From Saccopteryx bilineata (lineage: Eukaryota; Chordata; Mammalia; Chiroptera; Emballonuridae), in contig NC_089493.1 of NCBI RefSeq assembly GCF_036850765.1, positions 133,161,979 through 133,225,978 on the forward strand: 64,000 nucleotides of DNA, written 5' to 3'. The notes below the pieces were generated by a model. It was given only the letters and a program-made list of their open reading frames with translations. It ran no database searches and was not told the DNA's origin. Below, in pieces: positions 20,690 through 31,750 of this stretch; position 1 is the first letter of the stretch, and every line of letters begins with the position of its first letter. Both the position numbers and the translations under genes were made by a program.

Positions 20690-20900
20690 TGCATGCCGTG
20701 AGAGGCTCAACAAAGGGTGTACACAAAAGGAAGGCTTGGCAGGATTTAAGAAAAACACACAAGACACAACATAGAGAAAAGATGGCTACAGGGGACTCCC
20801 GGCCTCTAGGACTGAGAGCCCAGATCTCTGCAGCCTCATCATATTTATTGGTCCCTTTACTTATGTAAATTTGCAGAGCCTGGGTTCAGGTGAAGAAAAG
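20690..20900 (-). repeat. Class II-like LTR fragment
   Basis: On the minus strand there is AATAAA (complement of TTTATT near 20849) followed by CTGCAGAGATCTGGG, CTTGTGTGTTTTTCTTAAAT and CCTTCCTTTTGTG. This is the U-rich pattern of R/U5 in class II (ERV-K-like) LTRs. The ends are unclear. Confidence 0.4.
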
Positions 20901-21077
20901 GGTCACAAACTAGTACCTTTCAGGTATGTAGGGAAAAGGTCATAGGGATCAGCTGCTTCCTTTAAACAATCTTATCAGTGCTTGCAGGGGCAGCGTTCTG
21001 CCCCCCATAGGACTTGGCCTTCCGAAGTCCATGCCAAAGTCTGTTGTCTCCGGACCACAATCAAATTCCCAGCCATT

Positions 21078-21395
21078 TTCCTACACCTGGCCAGTGAGTG
21101 GTTCCATGGATAGAGTGCCAGCCCGGTGTACAAAAATTCCTGTTTCCATTCCCGATCAGGGCACACAGGAGAAGTGACCGTCTGCCTCTCCACCATCCCT
21201 CCTTCTCCCTTTTCTTACCTACTTTCCCTTCCACAGAGAGTAGGGGCTAAAGATTGCGCAGTAGTAGTGTGACTGCCTCAGGTAATATAAATAGCTCAAG
21301 TGTTCAAGCATCGGCCCTAGATTGGTTTGCCGGGTGGATCTTGGCCGGATGCATGCGAGAGTCTGCCTCATTATTTTTCCTCTCTCTCACCAAGA
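21078..21395 (+). repeat. SINE-R, degraded
   Basis: Old copy: head CTGGCCAGTGAGTGGTTCC..., CCCGATCAGGGCACACAGG, a diverged body and GCCGGGTGGATCTTGGCCG...GAGAGTCTGCCTC near the end. The middle is heavily diverged. Confidence 0.75.
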
Positions 21396-21510
21396 AGGAG
21401 GAGGAGAAGAAATAGGAGAAAGAGGAAGAGGAAGAGGGGAAGGAGAGGAGGAGGAGAAGGAGGAGGAGGAAAAAAAAAGCAAACAAAGAAGACAAAGGAA
21501 AAAAAATAAC
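21396..21510 (+). repeat. Purine-rich simple repeat (AGG/GGA)n
   Basis: A nearly pure A/G strand with many GGA/AGA units follows the degraded SINE. The open frames across it are low-complexity Glu/Arg/Lys and not genes. Confidence 0.9.
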
Positions 21511-22324
21511 TGGAACATTCCAAGGAATGAGAGAGTCCTGACTGGCCAACCGCTCAGAGGAGACCTCTTTGCCCATTGGACATCCACCTGCTAAGAGGGT
21601 CATATTGTCCTTGGGGCCTTGGGCCAATAAGCTGATGTGTGGCATGCTGCTGGTGGTGGTGAGGGGGTGGGGTGCTAAGGGCCACACGATGGTGAGTGGT
21701 GGTGTCAAATTTGACCTCCAGAAAGTCAGCCTTGTGGAATCCTGTGAGTCCTTCTAGGGAGTGGGATATCAAACCCCGGAGGACCCCACCGCGGAGCACA
21801 AGAACACCCGTGTCCACTCACAGAATCCTGGGCTCGTGAACATTCCTAGCAGCTAGCTGTGTTCTTCACAGCCCCAAACCTGGGGGGGGGGGGGGGCTGA
21901 AGAGGGTGGCATTTGTCCTACAACAGGAGAGCACTGCTTTGAGATACATACCAGAGGGAAAATATAGAATAAACTGGTCAATGGATCATGTAGGAGGTGG
22001 GGAAACACAGAAGAAAAAGCTCCTTCAGAGTTTGGGCACCAGGTCACTAGGCCAAGGGTGTCACAAGCCACTCAGCTGATACATGTGGGACCTTAGGGCC
22101 AAACCCTTTGTGAAACTTCCCATTTAAAAGGCATCCAAGCCCTTCAACTACCCAAAAAGAATAAAGGAAAACAAAGGAAAAGAGAAAAGAGGAAAGGAGA
22201 ATGGAGAAGAGAGGAGAGAAAAGAGTTCAAACATATAATTCTGGATGGAAATAAAAATCAGGTCTACGAACACCCGTGACATTACAAACACCATAGAAAT
22301 TGAGTAGCTCACACAGGGGATAGT
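21511..22324. other. Unassigned sequence with G17 run
   Basis: No gene or known repeat recognised. It includes a run of about 17 G at 21882-21898 and a purine-rich tract at 22150-22230. Confidence 0.3.
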
Positions 22325-23397
22325 TGCTGGGGTCCAGCCTTGGGGGGAATCCAGGGGATAGCCTCAGCACAAAACAAGTGAGAGAGCCAAATTCTTTAGC
22401 ATTCACTGCCAGTCATCTCTGCCAATGGCTAGTATAGCTTTATTTTTATACACACACACTAAGTAACAATCACATGATATACAGAATACATTGATTAATA
22501 ATTGTTTTTGTTTCACTATGGTTACATATTTCTAGGCAACAGTTAGTGTACTTTCATAAGCTATAAATCAAGTGGTAAGCCATTCTAAGTACAGTTATAC
22601 AATAACTTGAGCAGCAACAACAATATTGGCGCAAGCTTATAAAAGGTCAGTATTGATTAATAACTCTACCTTACCTAAGGGTCTGTTGTCTAGTCAAATT
22701 TTATTTGTCTACTATATTCATATACTAGTTAAGTTCTAATTTTATTTTTCTCAGAGTGTTCCACCACATGCAGATCAGGTATGCAAGAAGAAAGGAAAGT
22801 TTTTCTATTCTATTATGTGAAAAGGCTAGGGAGGTAAAGTAATGGATTAAGTGAAGGCTGAAAGGTGCTTTCATGTATGGTTACTGTTTCCTACCTATTC
22901 ATAAGTCACAATATATTTTTTCTAACATGATTCATAAAAGAGAATTTTCCTACAGACTTAGCCCTTTTTGGGGGGATATCATAGCCAGCCTCCTATGTCT
23001 ATGAGCCCAGGCAAGGGGGTTTATAGGCTTTTCTGTGGAAATCACACCCTCTGTCTCATTTTCAGAGAAATTACTATGAATCTGCAGGGAAAGCACAGTG
23101 CTATTATCCCTGTGCCATAAATGATAGCACACACACCCAGAAAAGGGGGGATAAAAAACCAAATTAATTCAAAAAGTTAAAGGGGGAAGTATTATTGTGC
23201 CTCTTCTTTCTGTGACTGTGTCAACCAGCAGTTGTTGTTCCGTTTTGCTGTGACTATGTCAACGAGCAGCTGTTGATTGGCTTCTGACAGATAGCTAGGG
23301 GCTCAGAATAGGCCTCTCCAAGAGGCAACACTTTGGTCTGTGGGCCATTTCTCGGTAAAGACAATTGAGACCCTGCGGGCTCACGAGAAAATTGGAC
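22325..23397 (-). repeat. Class II-like solo LTR (LTR-G)
   Basis: The minus-strand LTR appears to start TGTCCAATTTTCTCG at 23397, right after a purine tract (TTTTGGGGTGGAAA). AATAAAG lies near 22440, and the right-hand end reads GGCTGGACCCCAGCAACTA near 22325. The pair CAGTTGTTG / CAGCTGTTG inside U3 (23225-23275) is a short duplicated motif. No internal coding region is attached. Identification is by layout. Confidence 0.5.
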
Positions 23398-23494
23398 ATT
23401 TCCACCCCAAAACTCTCAGGGATGTGGGGCTCTCCGGCTCTCTCTCTCTCATCAATCAATGATTAAACAAGGTTAAGAAACTGTTCCTCGAAGG

Positions 23495-23837
23495 TTTTTT
23501 TTTTTTTTTTTCCAAAGACAGAGTGAGAGTCAGAGAGAGGGATAGTCAGGGACAGACAGACAGGAACAAAGAGATGAGAAGCATCAATTTTTAGTTTTTT
23601 GTTGCATGTTGCAACAGCTTAGTTGTTCATTGATTGCTTTCTTCTATGTGCCTTGACCGTGGGCCTTCAGCAGACCAAGTAACCCCTTGCTCGAGTCAGC
23701 GACCCTGGGTCCAAGCTGGTGAGCCTTTGCTCAAACCAGGTGAACCCACGCTCAAGCTGGCGACCTCAGGGTCTTGAACCTGGGTCCTCTGCATCCCAGT
23801 CCAACGCTCTAACCACTGTGCCACCGCCTGGTCAGGC
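23495..23837 (-). repeat. SINE-A (first of a cluster of three)
   Basis: Poly-T at 23495-23511, GA-rich segment, head complement GCCTGGTCAGG at the right end. The base run left of its tail (CCTCGAAGGTTTT) matches that to the right of the third SINE (24818-24830), not its own right side. Confidence 0.9.
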
Positions 23838-24089
23838 TGGGGATGTGTCTTTGACAATTCATTCAGGAAATATTTACTGACTCCTGCTATTCGCTGGGCC
23901 TGTGTTCAGTCTTGGGGCTGCCAAGGAGCAGAGGTCTAAAGTCAGGCTGGTCTGCTGTCCACAAAAATAACTTACTGGGTGTCTCAAGCTCTGGCCACAA
24001 AAAGAAGCATGAGGCAGCATAAGTTTGTCCACACCTGAAAGAACAAGGTACCTGGAACTCAGTGCTGATGCTTTTTATTGGTTACTTAT

Positions 24090-24445
24090 TATACCTATTT
24101 ATTTATTTATTTATTTATTTACAGAGACAGAGAGAGAATCAGAGAGAGGGATAGACAGGGACAGACAGACAGGAACAGAGAGATGAGAAGCATCAATCAT
24201 TAGTTTTCCGTTGGCACGTTGCGACACCTTAGTTGTTCATTGACTGCTTTCTCATACGTGCCTTGACTGCAGGCCTTCAGCAGACTGAGTAACCCCTTGC
24301 TTGAGCCAGAGACCTTGGTTCCAAGCTGGTGAGCTTTTGCTCAAACCAGATGAGCCCGCGCTCAAGCTGGTGACCTCAGGGTCTCGAACCTGGGTCCTCA
24401 GCATCACAGTCCGATGCTCTATCCACTGTACCACCGCCTGGTCAG
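24090..24445 (-). repeat. SINE-A (second of cluster)
   Basis: (ATTT)n tail complement at 24090-24121, then ACAGAGACAGAGAGAG and a full body to CTGGTCAG at 24445. A clean target duplication was not found. Confidence 0.9.
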
Positions 24446-24464
24446 TCCCTAATAATTTATTTTT

Positions 24465-24815
24465 AAAGATTTTATTTATTTATTTATTTATTTTTTACAG
24501 AAACAAAGTCAGAAAGGGATAAACAGGGACAGACAGACAGGAATGGAGAGATGAGAAGCATCAATGATTAGTTTTTCTTGTTGCACGTTGCAACACCTTA
24601 ATTGTTCATTGATTGCTTTCTCATAAGTGCCTTGACTGTGGGCCTTCAGCAGACCAAGTAACCCCTTGCTCGAGCCAGCGACCTTGGGTTCAAGCTGGTG
24701 AGCTTTTGCTCAAACCAGATGAGCCTGTGCTCAAGCTGGCAACCTCAGGGTCTTGAACCTGGGTCTTCCACATCCTGGTCCGACACTCTATCCACTGTGC
24801 CACTGCCTGGTCAGG
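24465..24815 (-). repeat. SINE-A (third of cluster)
   Basis: (ATTT)n tail complement at 24473-24497, full body, head complement CTGCCTGGTCAGGC ending near 24815. It is followed by CTCCTCAAAGGTTTT. Confidence 0.9.
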
Positions 24816-25107
24816 CTCCTCAAAGGTTTTGATTGAAATCTGTATCTCAGACTCTCTCCTCACAGAATTCTCAGAGATTAAGACACAGGAGATGTCTTTT
24901 CTCAATTGCTCTCAAGCAAAGCACATTCACTGCTGAAAAAGACAACCCCTAAGACTGGCAACAACTGGGAAATGAAATGAATGCCGTACGTAGTCTGTGC
25001 TTTCTTTCCTCATAGCCTGTGAAAGGCCACACACATAAGCAACAGAATTCAGTCCACTGGTGACAGTACGTGCAGAAAGGTCTTCTGAGCCTTATCCTGC
25101 CCTCTCG

Positions 25108-25257
25108 GTTCTGCTGGCATCATGGGGAATTTGTCCCACAGGCTGTCTTTGGAATATCTCTGCTCCATGTTCTCCAAACGTGGTTCTGCTGGGGTCATGG
25201 GGCATTTGTCCCACAGGCTCTATTTGGGATAGCTCTGCTCCAAGTTCTCCACTCCAC
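25108..25257 (+). repeat. 75-bp tandem duplication
   Basis: GTTCTGCTGG starts at 25108 and again at 25183. Each unit carries TTTGTCCCACAGGCT and a GCTCTGCTCCA-like block. About 85% identity by eye. The frame stays open across both units for about 73 codons, but there is no other sign of a gene. Confidence 0.8.
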
Positions 25258-25285
25258 CATGCTCTCACAGTTGAGTTTTAAAATA

Positions 25286-25320
25286 TATGTATGTATGTAT
25301 GTATACACACACACACTCAC
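25286..25320 (+). repeat. (ATGT)n-(CA)n microsatellite
   Basis: ATGTATGTATGTATGTATAC followed by ACACACACAC. Confidence 0.9.
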
Positions 25321-25473
25321 ATGTTTGCTCCAAATAAACATTATTTATGTTTAATGAAAATAGTTCTCCGAAGGCCATTTAGGTTGGAGAACTCCAGCTA
25401 CAAAGTCACCCCTGAAACAGACGGAGAAGCTCCAAGACCCTGGCTGTACTCATTCCTTTGGAGAGGAAATGCA

Positions 25474-25565
25474 GGGTCCTGACTGGGGTCACGGGTTTGA
25501 TCCCCAGTCAAGGCACATTTGGGAAGCAATTACTGAGTACAGGACCCAATGGAACAACTAAATGG
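25474..25565 (+). repeat. tRNA-derived SINE fragment
   Basis: Contains TCCTGACTGGGGTCACGGG, TTGATCCCCAGTCAAGGCAC and a tail-ward AACAACTAAATGGAAG, the pattern of a diverged tRNA-type SINE head. It is short and the family is uncertain. Confidence 0.5.
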
Positions 25566-25885
25566 AAGAAGGTGTTGCTGACCCCTCCTTATATTAACAG
25601 TAAAAACAGCAACTGCAATAGCACTTCCTCAGAAAACATATTCCTTTATGAAAACGTTCACAGAGTACATACAAATAATGTTTCTGGTTTGTAATAACTG
25701 GAGCAGAGTTTAGGCACAGTTTACCATTCCAGCCCCTGTGGCTGAATAGGCCTATTTCAATCTGAAGCCAACAATGATAGTACAGTGCCTGTGAAGAGGA
25801 AGGTACAGTTCCATGGGTTATTTTGAAATCGTCATTCTGTGCACAGATCAAATTCTTGCAAATTTACCCTCCTCAAGGCATACTT

Positions 25886-27040
25886 CATGTTTCTGAGGTC
25901 CTCATGTGGACCCCATCTCCCCAGCCAGAGAGAACTGTGAGTGGGAGGTCCCAGGGTGGGTTTCCTGTCATCCACAAACATTCTGCCACCTCGGCCAGGA
26001 TCTTAGCCCCTTGTGTGATTTTCCAGTTGCCCAGAAAGGCCTGCTTCAGCACTTATGATCAACCCTCACCTCACACCCTTCTTCTGTGTCTCAAACCAGG
26101 CGGGTGGGGCAGGCCTTCCTGTACCTTCAGCAGCAGCTGCTCCATGAGTTCACTGGTGGAGGATGGAGAGAGAAGATGAAGACCATTCATTCCGATGGAC
26201 CTCACTTGATGGCTTTATTCAAACGCAAAATGTTCAGGAAGGGAGGATGTTGTAGGAAGGGGCCCGGTCTGGAGTGAAGAGTTTCCTCTGTTTTCAAACC
26301 CAGGAAAACCACCATAGGCCATTTGTGATGCATGGATGGAAGTGGGGGTGGGGGTGGAGGTGGGGGGTGCGAGTCAATGGTCCAAGGTGAAGGTGTATGG
26401 TGGTAGGGAGGTAGATATCCTTGTCTTAGATTCCCTAGGCCACACGCAGGCGTGGAGTGATGAGGGCCCAGGGAGGCCTGGGAGGGGATGGTTTGATTTG
26501 ACAGCTCTAGGTTAAGGGCCCAGAAAACACACTCCTAAAGCAACAGTCTACTTACTGCTGGTGCTGGTGGTTTTTGTCATTCATTCACCCCCTTCTCCTC
26601 TTGTTAATACAGCATTCACTTGTCTTTCTTTGGTCAAACCCTGACATGAGCCAATTGCTTTCCCTAGGCTACCTAAGGAGGCAGAGGGAAAGGAGGCTAT
26701 AGGGCACACAGGTCCTGGGAGAAGGAAGTGTGGGAGCTGGAGAATGCTCCCTCATATGGCAAAGAGTATGAGAAGGGCCATCATCAGGGAAAAGGCCCCA
26801 TGTCCTCTTAGAAGGCAAAACCCAGAATGGCATAGAAGAGCCATTGCTTAAGAGAACAGTTTCTGGCAGAAATAATGATGACACTACACCCCCACCCCTC
26901 CCCCAAGTACGGCCCCAATTCCATCCAGCCTTGGGGCCTGCCCTGCCACCCTTAGTGCAGCAGCCCCAGTCCCAATAAACTTGGCTGCTGTGTCGATGTC
27001 CCTTGAAATGTGGCTGGTCTAGCAACTGTGGCTAGAAGTA
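25886..27040 (-). repeat. LTR-F-type repeat, copy 1
   Basis: This matches 63063-64000 nearly base for base over at least 930 bp, and part of it recurs at 56440-56640. On the minus strand it has AATAAAGCC near 26215 and a GC-rich upstream part, which suggests an LTR with some internal sequence. The 118-codon frames across it are not shared in a coding pattern and I do not call them genes. Confidence 0.55.
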
Positions 27041-27065
27041 AAGTGAGGTGTTATTTTTTCTTTCC

Positions 27066-27099
27066 TTCATGTTTTATCTATTGATCTTAGGGGGGAGGT

Positions 27100-27142
<43 letters not shown>

Positions 27143-27355
27143 GGGAGAGGTGGAGAAGAGTAAGAAAGAGAGAGAAAGAGAGAGAAAGAAGTGGCAGGGG
27201 CATGGAGAGAAGGAAAAGGGGAAAGGAACAGGAACCATGAACTCGTACTAGTTGCTTCTCCTATAAGCCTTGAGCAGGCAAGCCCTGGGTTTCAAACTGG
27301 AGACTTCAGCATTCCAGGCCCATGCTTTATCCACTGTGTAACCACAGGTAAAGCC
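27066..27355 (-). repeat. Older tRNA-derived SINE with (GA)n tail
   Basis: A (GA)n tract (27096-27138) and GAAAGAGAG stretch lead into TTGCTTCTCCTATAAGCC, CCTGGGTTTCAAACTGG (a B-box complement) and ATCCACTGTGTAACCACAGG. It is distinct from SINE-A and SINE-R. Confidence 0.55.
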
Positions 27356-27553
27356 ATCTAGGAAATTCAAGGCCCCCTTTCCCTGATACTGAAAGGAACA
27401 CACTGGGTTTCAGGACCCTCTAAACATCTGGTGGTTTTATTTCAGCAGCTCTTAACACCACTGACTCCCTCCTACAGTGGGTGAAATAAATCCCACTCTG
27501 CCAACCCACTCCCATTTTCTTGCCTTGATAACTTATCAAAATGTCTCCCATGG

Positions 27554-28440
27554 TGGCCCAGTAGAGCCCAAGCTCTATGTCAATCAGGCATTCCTGATTC
27601 GACTTTCCATGCAATGGGACACTCCTGCTTATTAGCAGGGCTGGCAGCCTCTTCGAGACTACTCTTGAGGCAGCTATGAGGATGCTACTGTTAAATGCCA
27701 CCGAAGAAAAGACACAACCAACACACAAATTAGTTGCAATAATCACACAGGCAATTTATTACTCACAAATCCTTTTGGCGTGCCTGAGTACAGCTTAAGG
27801 AGGCCCCATTGGCGTGCTCTTCTCGGCTGGCTTTGGTCAGAGCTCAGAGTGGTGTGGAGATAGTCTACATCAATGTTGGAGTCTGGGCAACTACTGCAGC
27901 ATAGGGGGCCCTCAGCTTTAGTACCTTTTCTGGCCAACGCCTTCTGACAGGTGTCAATCTACAGGATTATCACCTCAAACAACCTTTTTGGGAGTTCCTC
28001 GAAGGGAACCCCCTTTATGTCAACCTACTGAAATGTTTATATTAAACCACTTTTTAAGATGTTCTTATTTTCATTAATTTACAAAGTTAACATAAATAAC
28101 ACCAAGCCACTTCTTATCTATGTATAACTTCACACACTAACTGGGCTCTGCTTGAAAGTCAGAGTCTGTTTATCACATTACAGAGTTATGGCACCAAGTT
28201 ACTTCTTATCTATGTATAACTTCACACACATACTAACGGGGCTCTGCTTTTAAGTCAGAGTCTGTTTATCACATTACAGAGTTATGGCACTAAGCCACTA
28301 TATTAATTCCTATCCAATTGGTATAACTTTACTTAATTTTAAAAATTATTTTTAATATTCTTTTAATTACTTTTATATATTTTCCATATTTTTATATTTC
28401 TATATATTTAATTACTATATAACCTTATATTACTACAACA
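27554..28440 (-). repeat. Solo LTR-A with 5-bp target duplication
   Basis: Minus-strand LTR from TGTTGTAGTAATATAAGG at 28440 to CTCTACTGGGCCA at 27554. CATGG flanks it at 27549-27553 and 28441-28445, and the related LTR-D2 at 58632 has the uninterrupted sequence. It carries two of the 93-96-bp U3 units. This copy fixes the LTR-A ends. Confidence 0.9.
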
Positions 28441-29004
28441 CATGGGGTAGCTTATGTATTTATTTTGTGAAGAGGTGTTTTCCATCGTCATTTTTAAGTT
28501 TATGAAGTATCAATGAATTTATTTGGTAAGGTAAATATTCAGTTATGTAACTAGTTCCAGGGCAATTTTATGTAAATGAGACATGAAAAAATAGTTAGGT
28601 GCAAGCCAGTAGGGTTTGTCTTCTGGGTTATATAGATTTTGGGGGCGGGTCAGTGTTTGTCCTGGTTGAATGGCTGTACATTGTAAGAGCTCACCTATAT
28701 CTGTTCTTTGTATTTATGGAATGCAAATTAAAATCATCCCTTATGGTCTTGATAATACAAAATGGTGCAATATTGGTTATATATGTCCTGGGGGCATATT
28801 TACCTTTAGTTCAAAGACCTGATGTAGTAACGCAACTTTGAATATTTCTGGTAGCTAGAGTGGTAGGAACACAACATTATAGCAATTTCTCTGCTGAAAA
28901 TATTTTCTAAGTAAACCAGCGATTTATGTTAGAGTTTTAATTTGTTGTTTTTAGATATTTGTTTGAAAAGATATAAAAAGGATAATGCTGTCCTTAACTT
29001 TCTT

Positions 29005-29029
29005 TTTTTAAAACTTCTTTTTATTATTT

Positions 29030-29065
<36 letters not shown>

Positions 29066-29395
29066 TTTTCACAGAGACAGAGAGAGTCAGTGAGAGGAAT
29101 AGACAGGGACAGACAGACAGGAACAGAAAGATGAGAAGCATCAATCATTGGTTTTTCGTTGCACATTGTGACACCTTGGTTGTTTATTGATTGCTCTGTC
29201 ATATGTGCCTTAACCGCGGGCCTTCAACAGACCGAGTAACTCCTTGCTCGAGCAAGCGACCTTGGGTCCAAGCTGGTGAGCTTTTGCTCAAACCAGATGA
29301 GCCCGCGCTCAAGCTGGTGACTGCGGAGTCTCGAACCTGGGTCCTCGGCATCCCAGTCTGATGCTTTTTCCACTGCGCCACCACCTGGTCAGGCT
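29005..29395 (-). repeat. SINE-A in LTR-D2
   Basis: (ATTT)n tail complement at about 29020-29070, full body, head complement CACCTGGTCAGGCT. The target duplication CTGTCCTTAACTTTCTT is at 28988-29004 and 29396-29412. Confidence 0.93.
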
Positions 29396-30075
29396 CTGTC
29401 CTTAACTTTCTTGAAAGTTTTTTAGATGGATGGTGAGGAGAGTTCTTGAGACTTTATGCAGTTTTAGTGCATCAAAATGTGTAGGAAGTTGGTTTTTCGT
29501 TCAATAGGTGAACTTTTTACTTTTTAACAAGTTCCAAGCCTTCTTGGAGAGTATCACAGAATTGCCTTGATTGGGTATGATAAAGTAGTTATGTCTATTG
29601 AAGTTATTTGAACCTTGTCCGGGATGCACTCTACTAAATAAAGCTCTTGCTATTTCACATTTTGTGGCTACATCCTTCTTTCTTCCTCAGCGGGGAGAAA
29701 ATATTACAGCTACGTATCTTGAAATTTGGCAATGATAGTTTTTATAATTAATTGTAATGGGGTGACATTGATAAATGAGGATACATATGTTCAGAGAAAA
29801 CATCTCTAGGTTATTTTGACATTTGATTATGCTGCATTCCCATCAACCAAAGTCCAATTGTCTTCAGTCACCTTCTAACTGGTTTTCTTTGTGCCCCTCC
29901 CCTCCACCAACCCCCTCCCTCTCCTTTCCCCAACCACATAACCCCCACACTCTTGTCCACGTCTCTGAGTCTCATTTTTATGTCCCACATAAAAATCATA
30001 TAGTTCTTAGTTTTTTCTGATTTACTTATTTCACTCAGTATAATATTATCAAGGTCCATCTATGTTGTTGTAAAT

Positions 30076-30462
30076 CAGGGGTCTCAAACTCGTGGCCCGC
30101 GGGCCGAATGCGGCCCACTGAACAATTTTGTGCGGCCCGCAGATTAATCCACAAAGTTCAAAATATTTTGGATAAAATTAAGTAAGCCTAGGGGCCTACT
30201 TGTATTTTTCATTTCTCTAGCATCCTTGCTAGATATTAGCTTAGTTAATAGCAGTTGTGATGTGAACTACAGTTTCTGGTCGTTTTGTGACACTGAGTAA
30301 ACTGCATGTACGATTGTGCTTGTTGTACTGATTTTTTTTTGTTTTCAACTGCAGTGAGAAAAGTGTTGCATAACAGTTGCCTTTTGTAGACCTAGTGCGG
30401 CCCGCCGAAGGGCTGTGATCTTGCTCTGCGGCCCACATGCTGAGTTGAGTTTGAGAACCCTG
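30076..30462. mobile_element. hAT-type non-autonomous DNA transposon (387 bp)
   Basis: Ends CAGGGGTCTCAAACTCG and GAGTTTGAGAACCCTG form imperfect inverted repeats. GGCCCGC-rich subterminal blocks occur at both sides. TTGTAAAT flanks it at 30068-30075 and 30463-30470, a perfect 8-bp duplication. No transposase. Confidence 0.92.
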
Positions 30463-30721
30463 TTGTAAATGATCCAATGTCATCATTTCTTATGGCTGAG
30501 TAGTATGCCATAGTATATATCTACCAAAGCTTTTTAATCCACTCGTCCACTGATGGACACTTGGGCTGTTTCCAGATCTTCGCTATTGTGAACAATGCTG
30601 CCAAAAACATGGGAGTGCATTTCTTCTTTTCAAACAGTGCTATTGTGTTCTTGGGGTATATTCCTAAAAATGGTATAGCTGGGTCAAAAGGCATTTCAAT
30701 TTTTAATTTTTTGAGGAATCT

Positions 30722-31750
30722 CTATACTGTTTCCCACAGTAAATGCACTAGTCTGCATTCCCACCAGCAGTGCAGGAGGGTTCCCTTTTCTCCACATCCT
30801 TGCCAGCACTTACTCTGTTTTGTTTTGTTGATGAGCGCCATTCTGACTGGTGTGAGATGATATCTTATTGTGGTTTTAATTTGCATTTCTCTAATGATTA
30901 GTGATGTTAAGCATTTTTTCATATGCCTGTTGGCCATCTGTATGTCCTCTTTGTAGAAGTGTCTATTCATTTCTTTTGCCCATTTTTGGATTGGATTGTT
31001 TGTCTTCCTGCTATTGAGTTTTACAAATTCTTTATAAATTTTGGTTATTAACCCCTTATCAGACATATTGCCAAATATATCCTCCCATTGTGTAGTTTGT
31101 CTTTTTATCCTGTTCTTATTGTCTTTAGCTGTACAAAATCTTTTTAGTTTGATATAATCCCATTTGTTTATCCTGTCTTTTATTTCACTTGCCCGTGGAG
31201 ATAAATTGGCAAATATATTGCTGCGAGAGATGTCAGAGAGCTTATTACCTATGTTTTCTTCTAAGATGCTTATGGTTTTATGGCTTACATTTAAGTCTTT
31301 TATCCATTTTGAGTTTATTTTTGTGAATGGTGTAAGTTGGTGATCTAGTTTCATTTTTTTGCAGGTAGCTGTCCAATTTTCCCAACACCATTTGTTAAAG
31401 AGGCTGTCTTTACTCCATTGTATTGTCTTACCTCCTTTGTCAAATATCAGTTGTCCATAGAGCTGTGGGTTTATTTCTGGGTTCTCAGTTCTGTTCCATT
31501 GATCTATATGCCTGTTCTTATGCCAGTACCAGGCTGTTTTGAGTACAATGGCCTTGTCGTATAACTCGATATACAGAAGTGTGATACCTCCCACTTTATT
31601 CTTCCTTTTCAAGATTGCTGAGGCTATTCGTGTTCGCTTTTGGTTCCATATAAATTTTTGAAATATGTGTTCTATATCTTTGAAGTAAGTCATTGGTATT
31701 TTAATAGGTATTGCATTGAATTTATAAATTGCTTTGGGTAATATAGACAT
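30722..31750 (-). pseudogene. L1-i ORF2 C-terminal half
   Basis: A 342-codon open stretch of L1 ORF2 on the minus strand, covering the region after RT and the C-terminal Cys-rich segment ([18 protein letters not shown], near the end). Full L1 ORF2 is about 1,275 residues, so this is roughly a quarter. The upstream frame is shifted near 31760. Confidence 0.85.

Larger units (their letters stand above)
27542..29706 (+). repeat. LTR-D2, split by LTR-A and SINE-A
   Basis: This matches 58632-59487 (shared TGTCTCCCATGGGGT, TTTTGTGAAGAGGTG, GGTGCAAGCCAGTAGGG and the R/U5 end CTCTACTAAATAAAGC). Its R/U5 is related to LTR-D. It is split after CATGG by LTR-A (27554-28440) and again by SINE-A (29005-29395). 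The matching continues about 30 bp past TTACA into TATCTTGAAATTTGGCAATG. Confidence 0.75.

Noticed and set aside
23495..24815. Regularly repeated similar blocks that could suggest a CRISPR-like array
   Set aside because: They are three SINE-A copies of about 340 bp each; no short repeat-spacer pattern, and the genome is mammalian.
26669..27025. 118-codon minus-strand frame in the repeat copy
   Set aside because: Not maintained as a coding pattern between the repeat copies; treated as non-coding LTR-type sequence.
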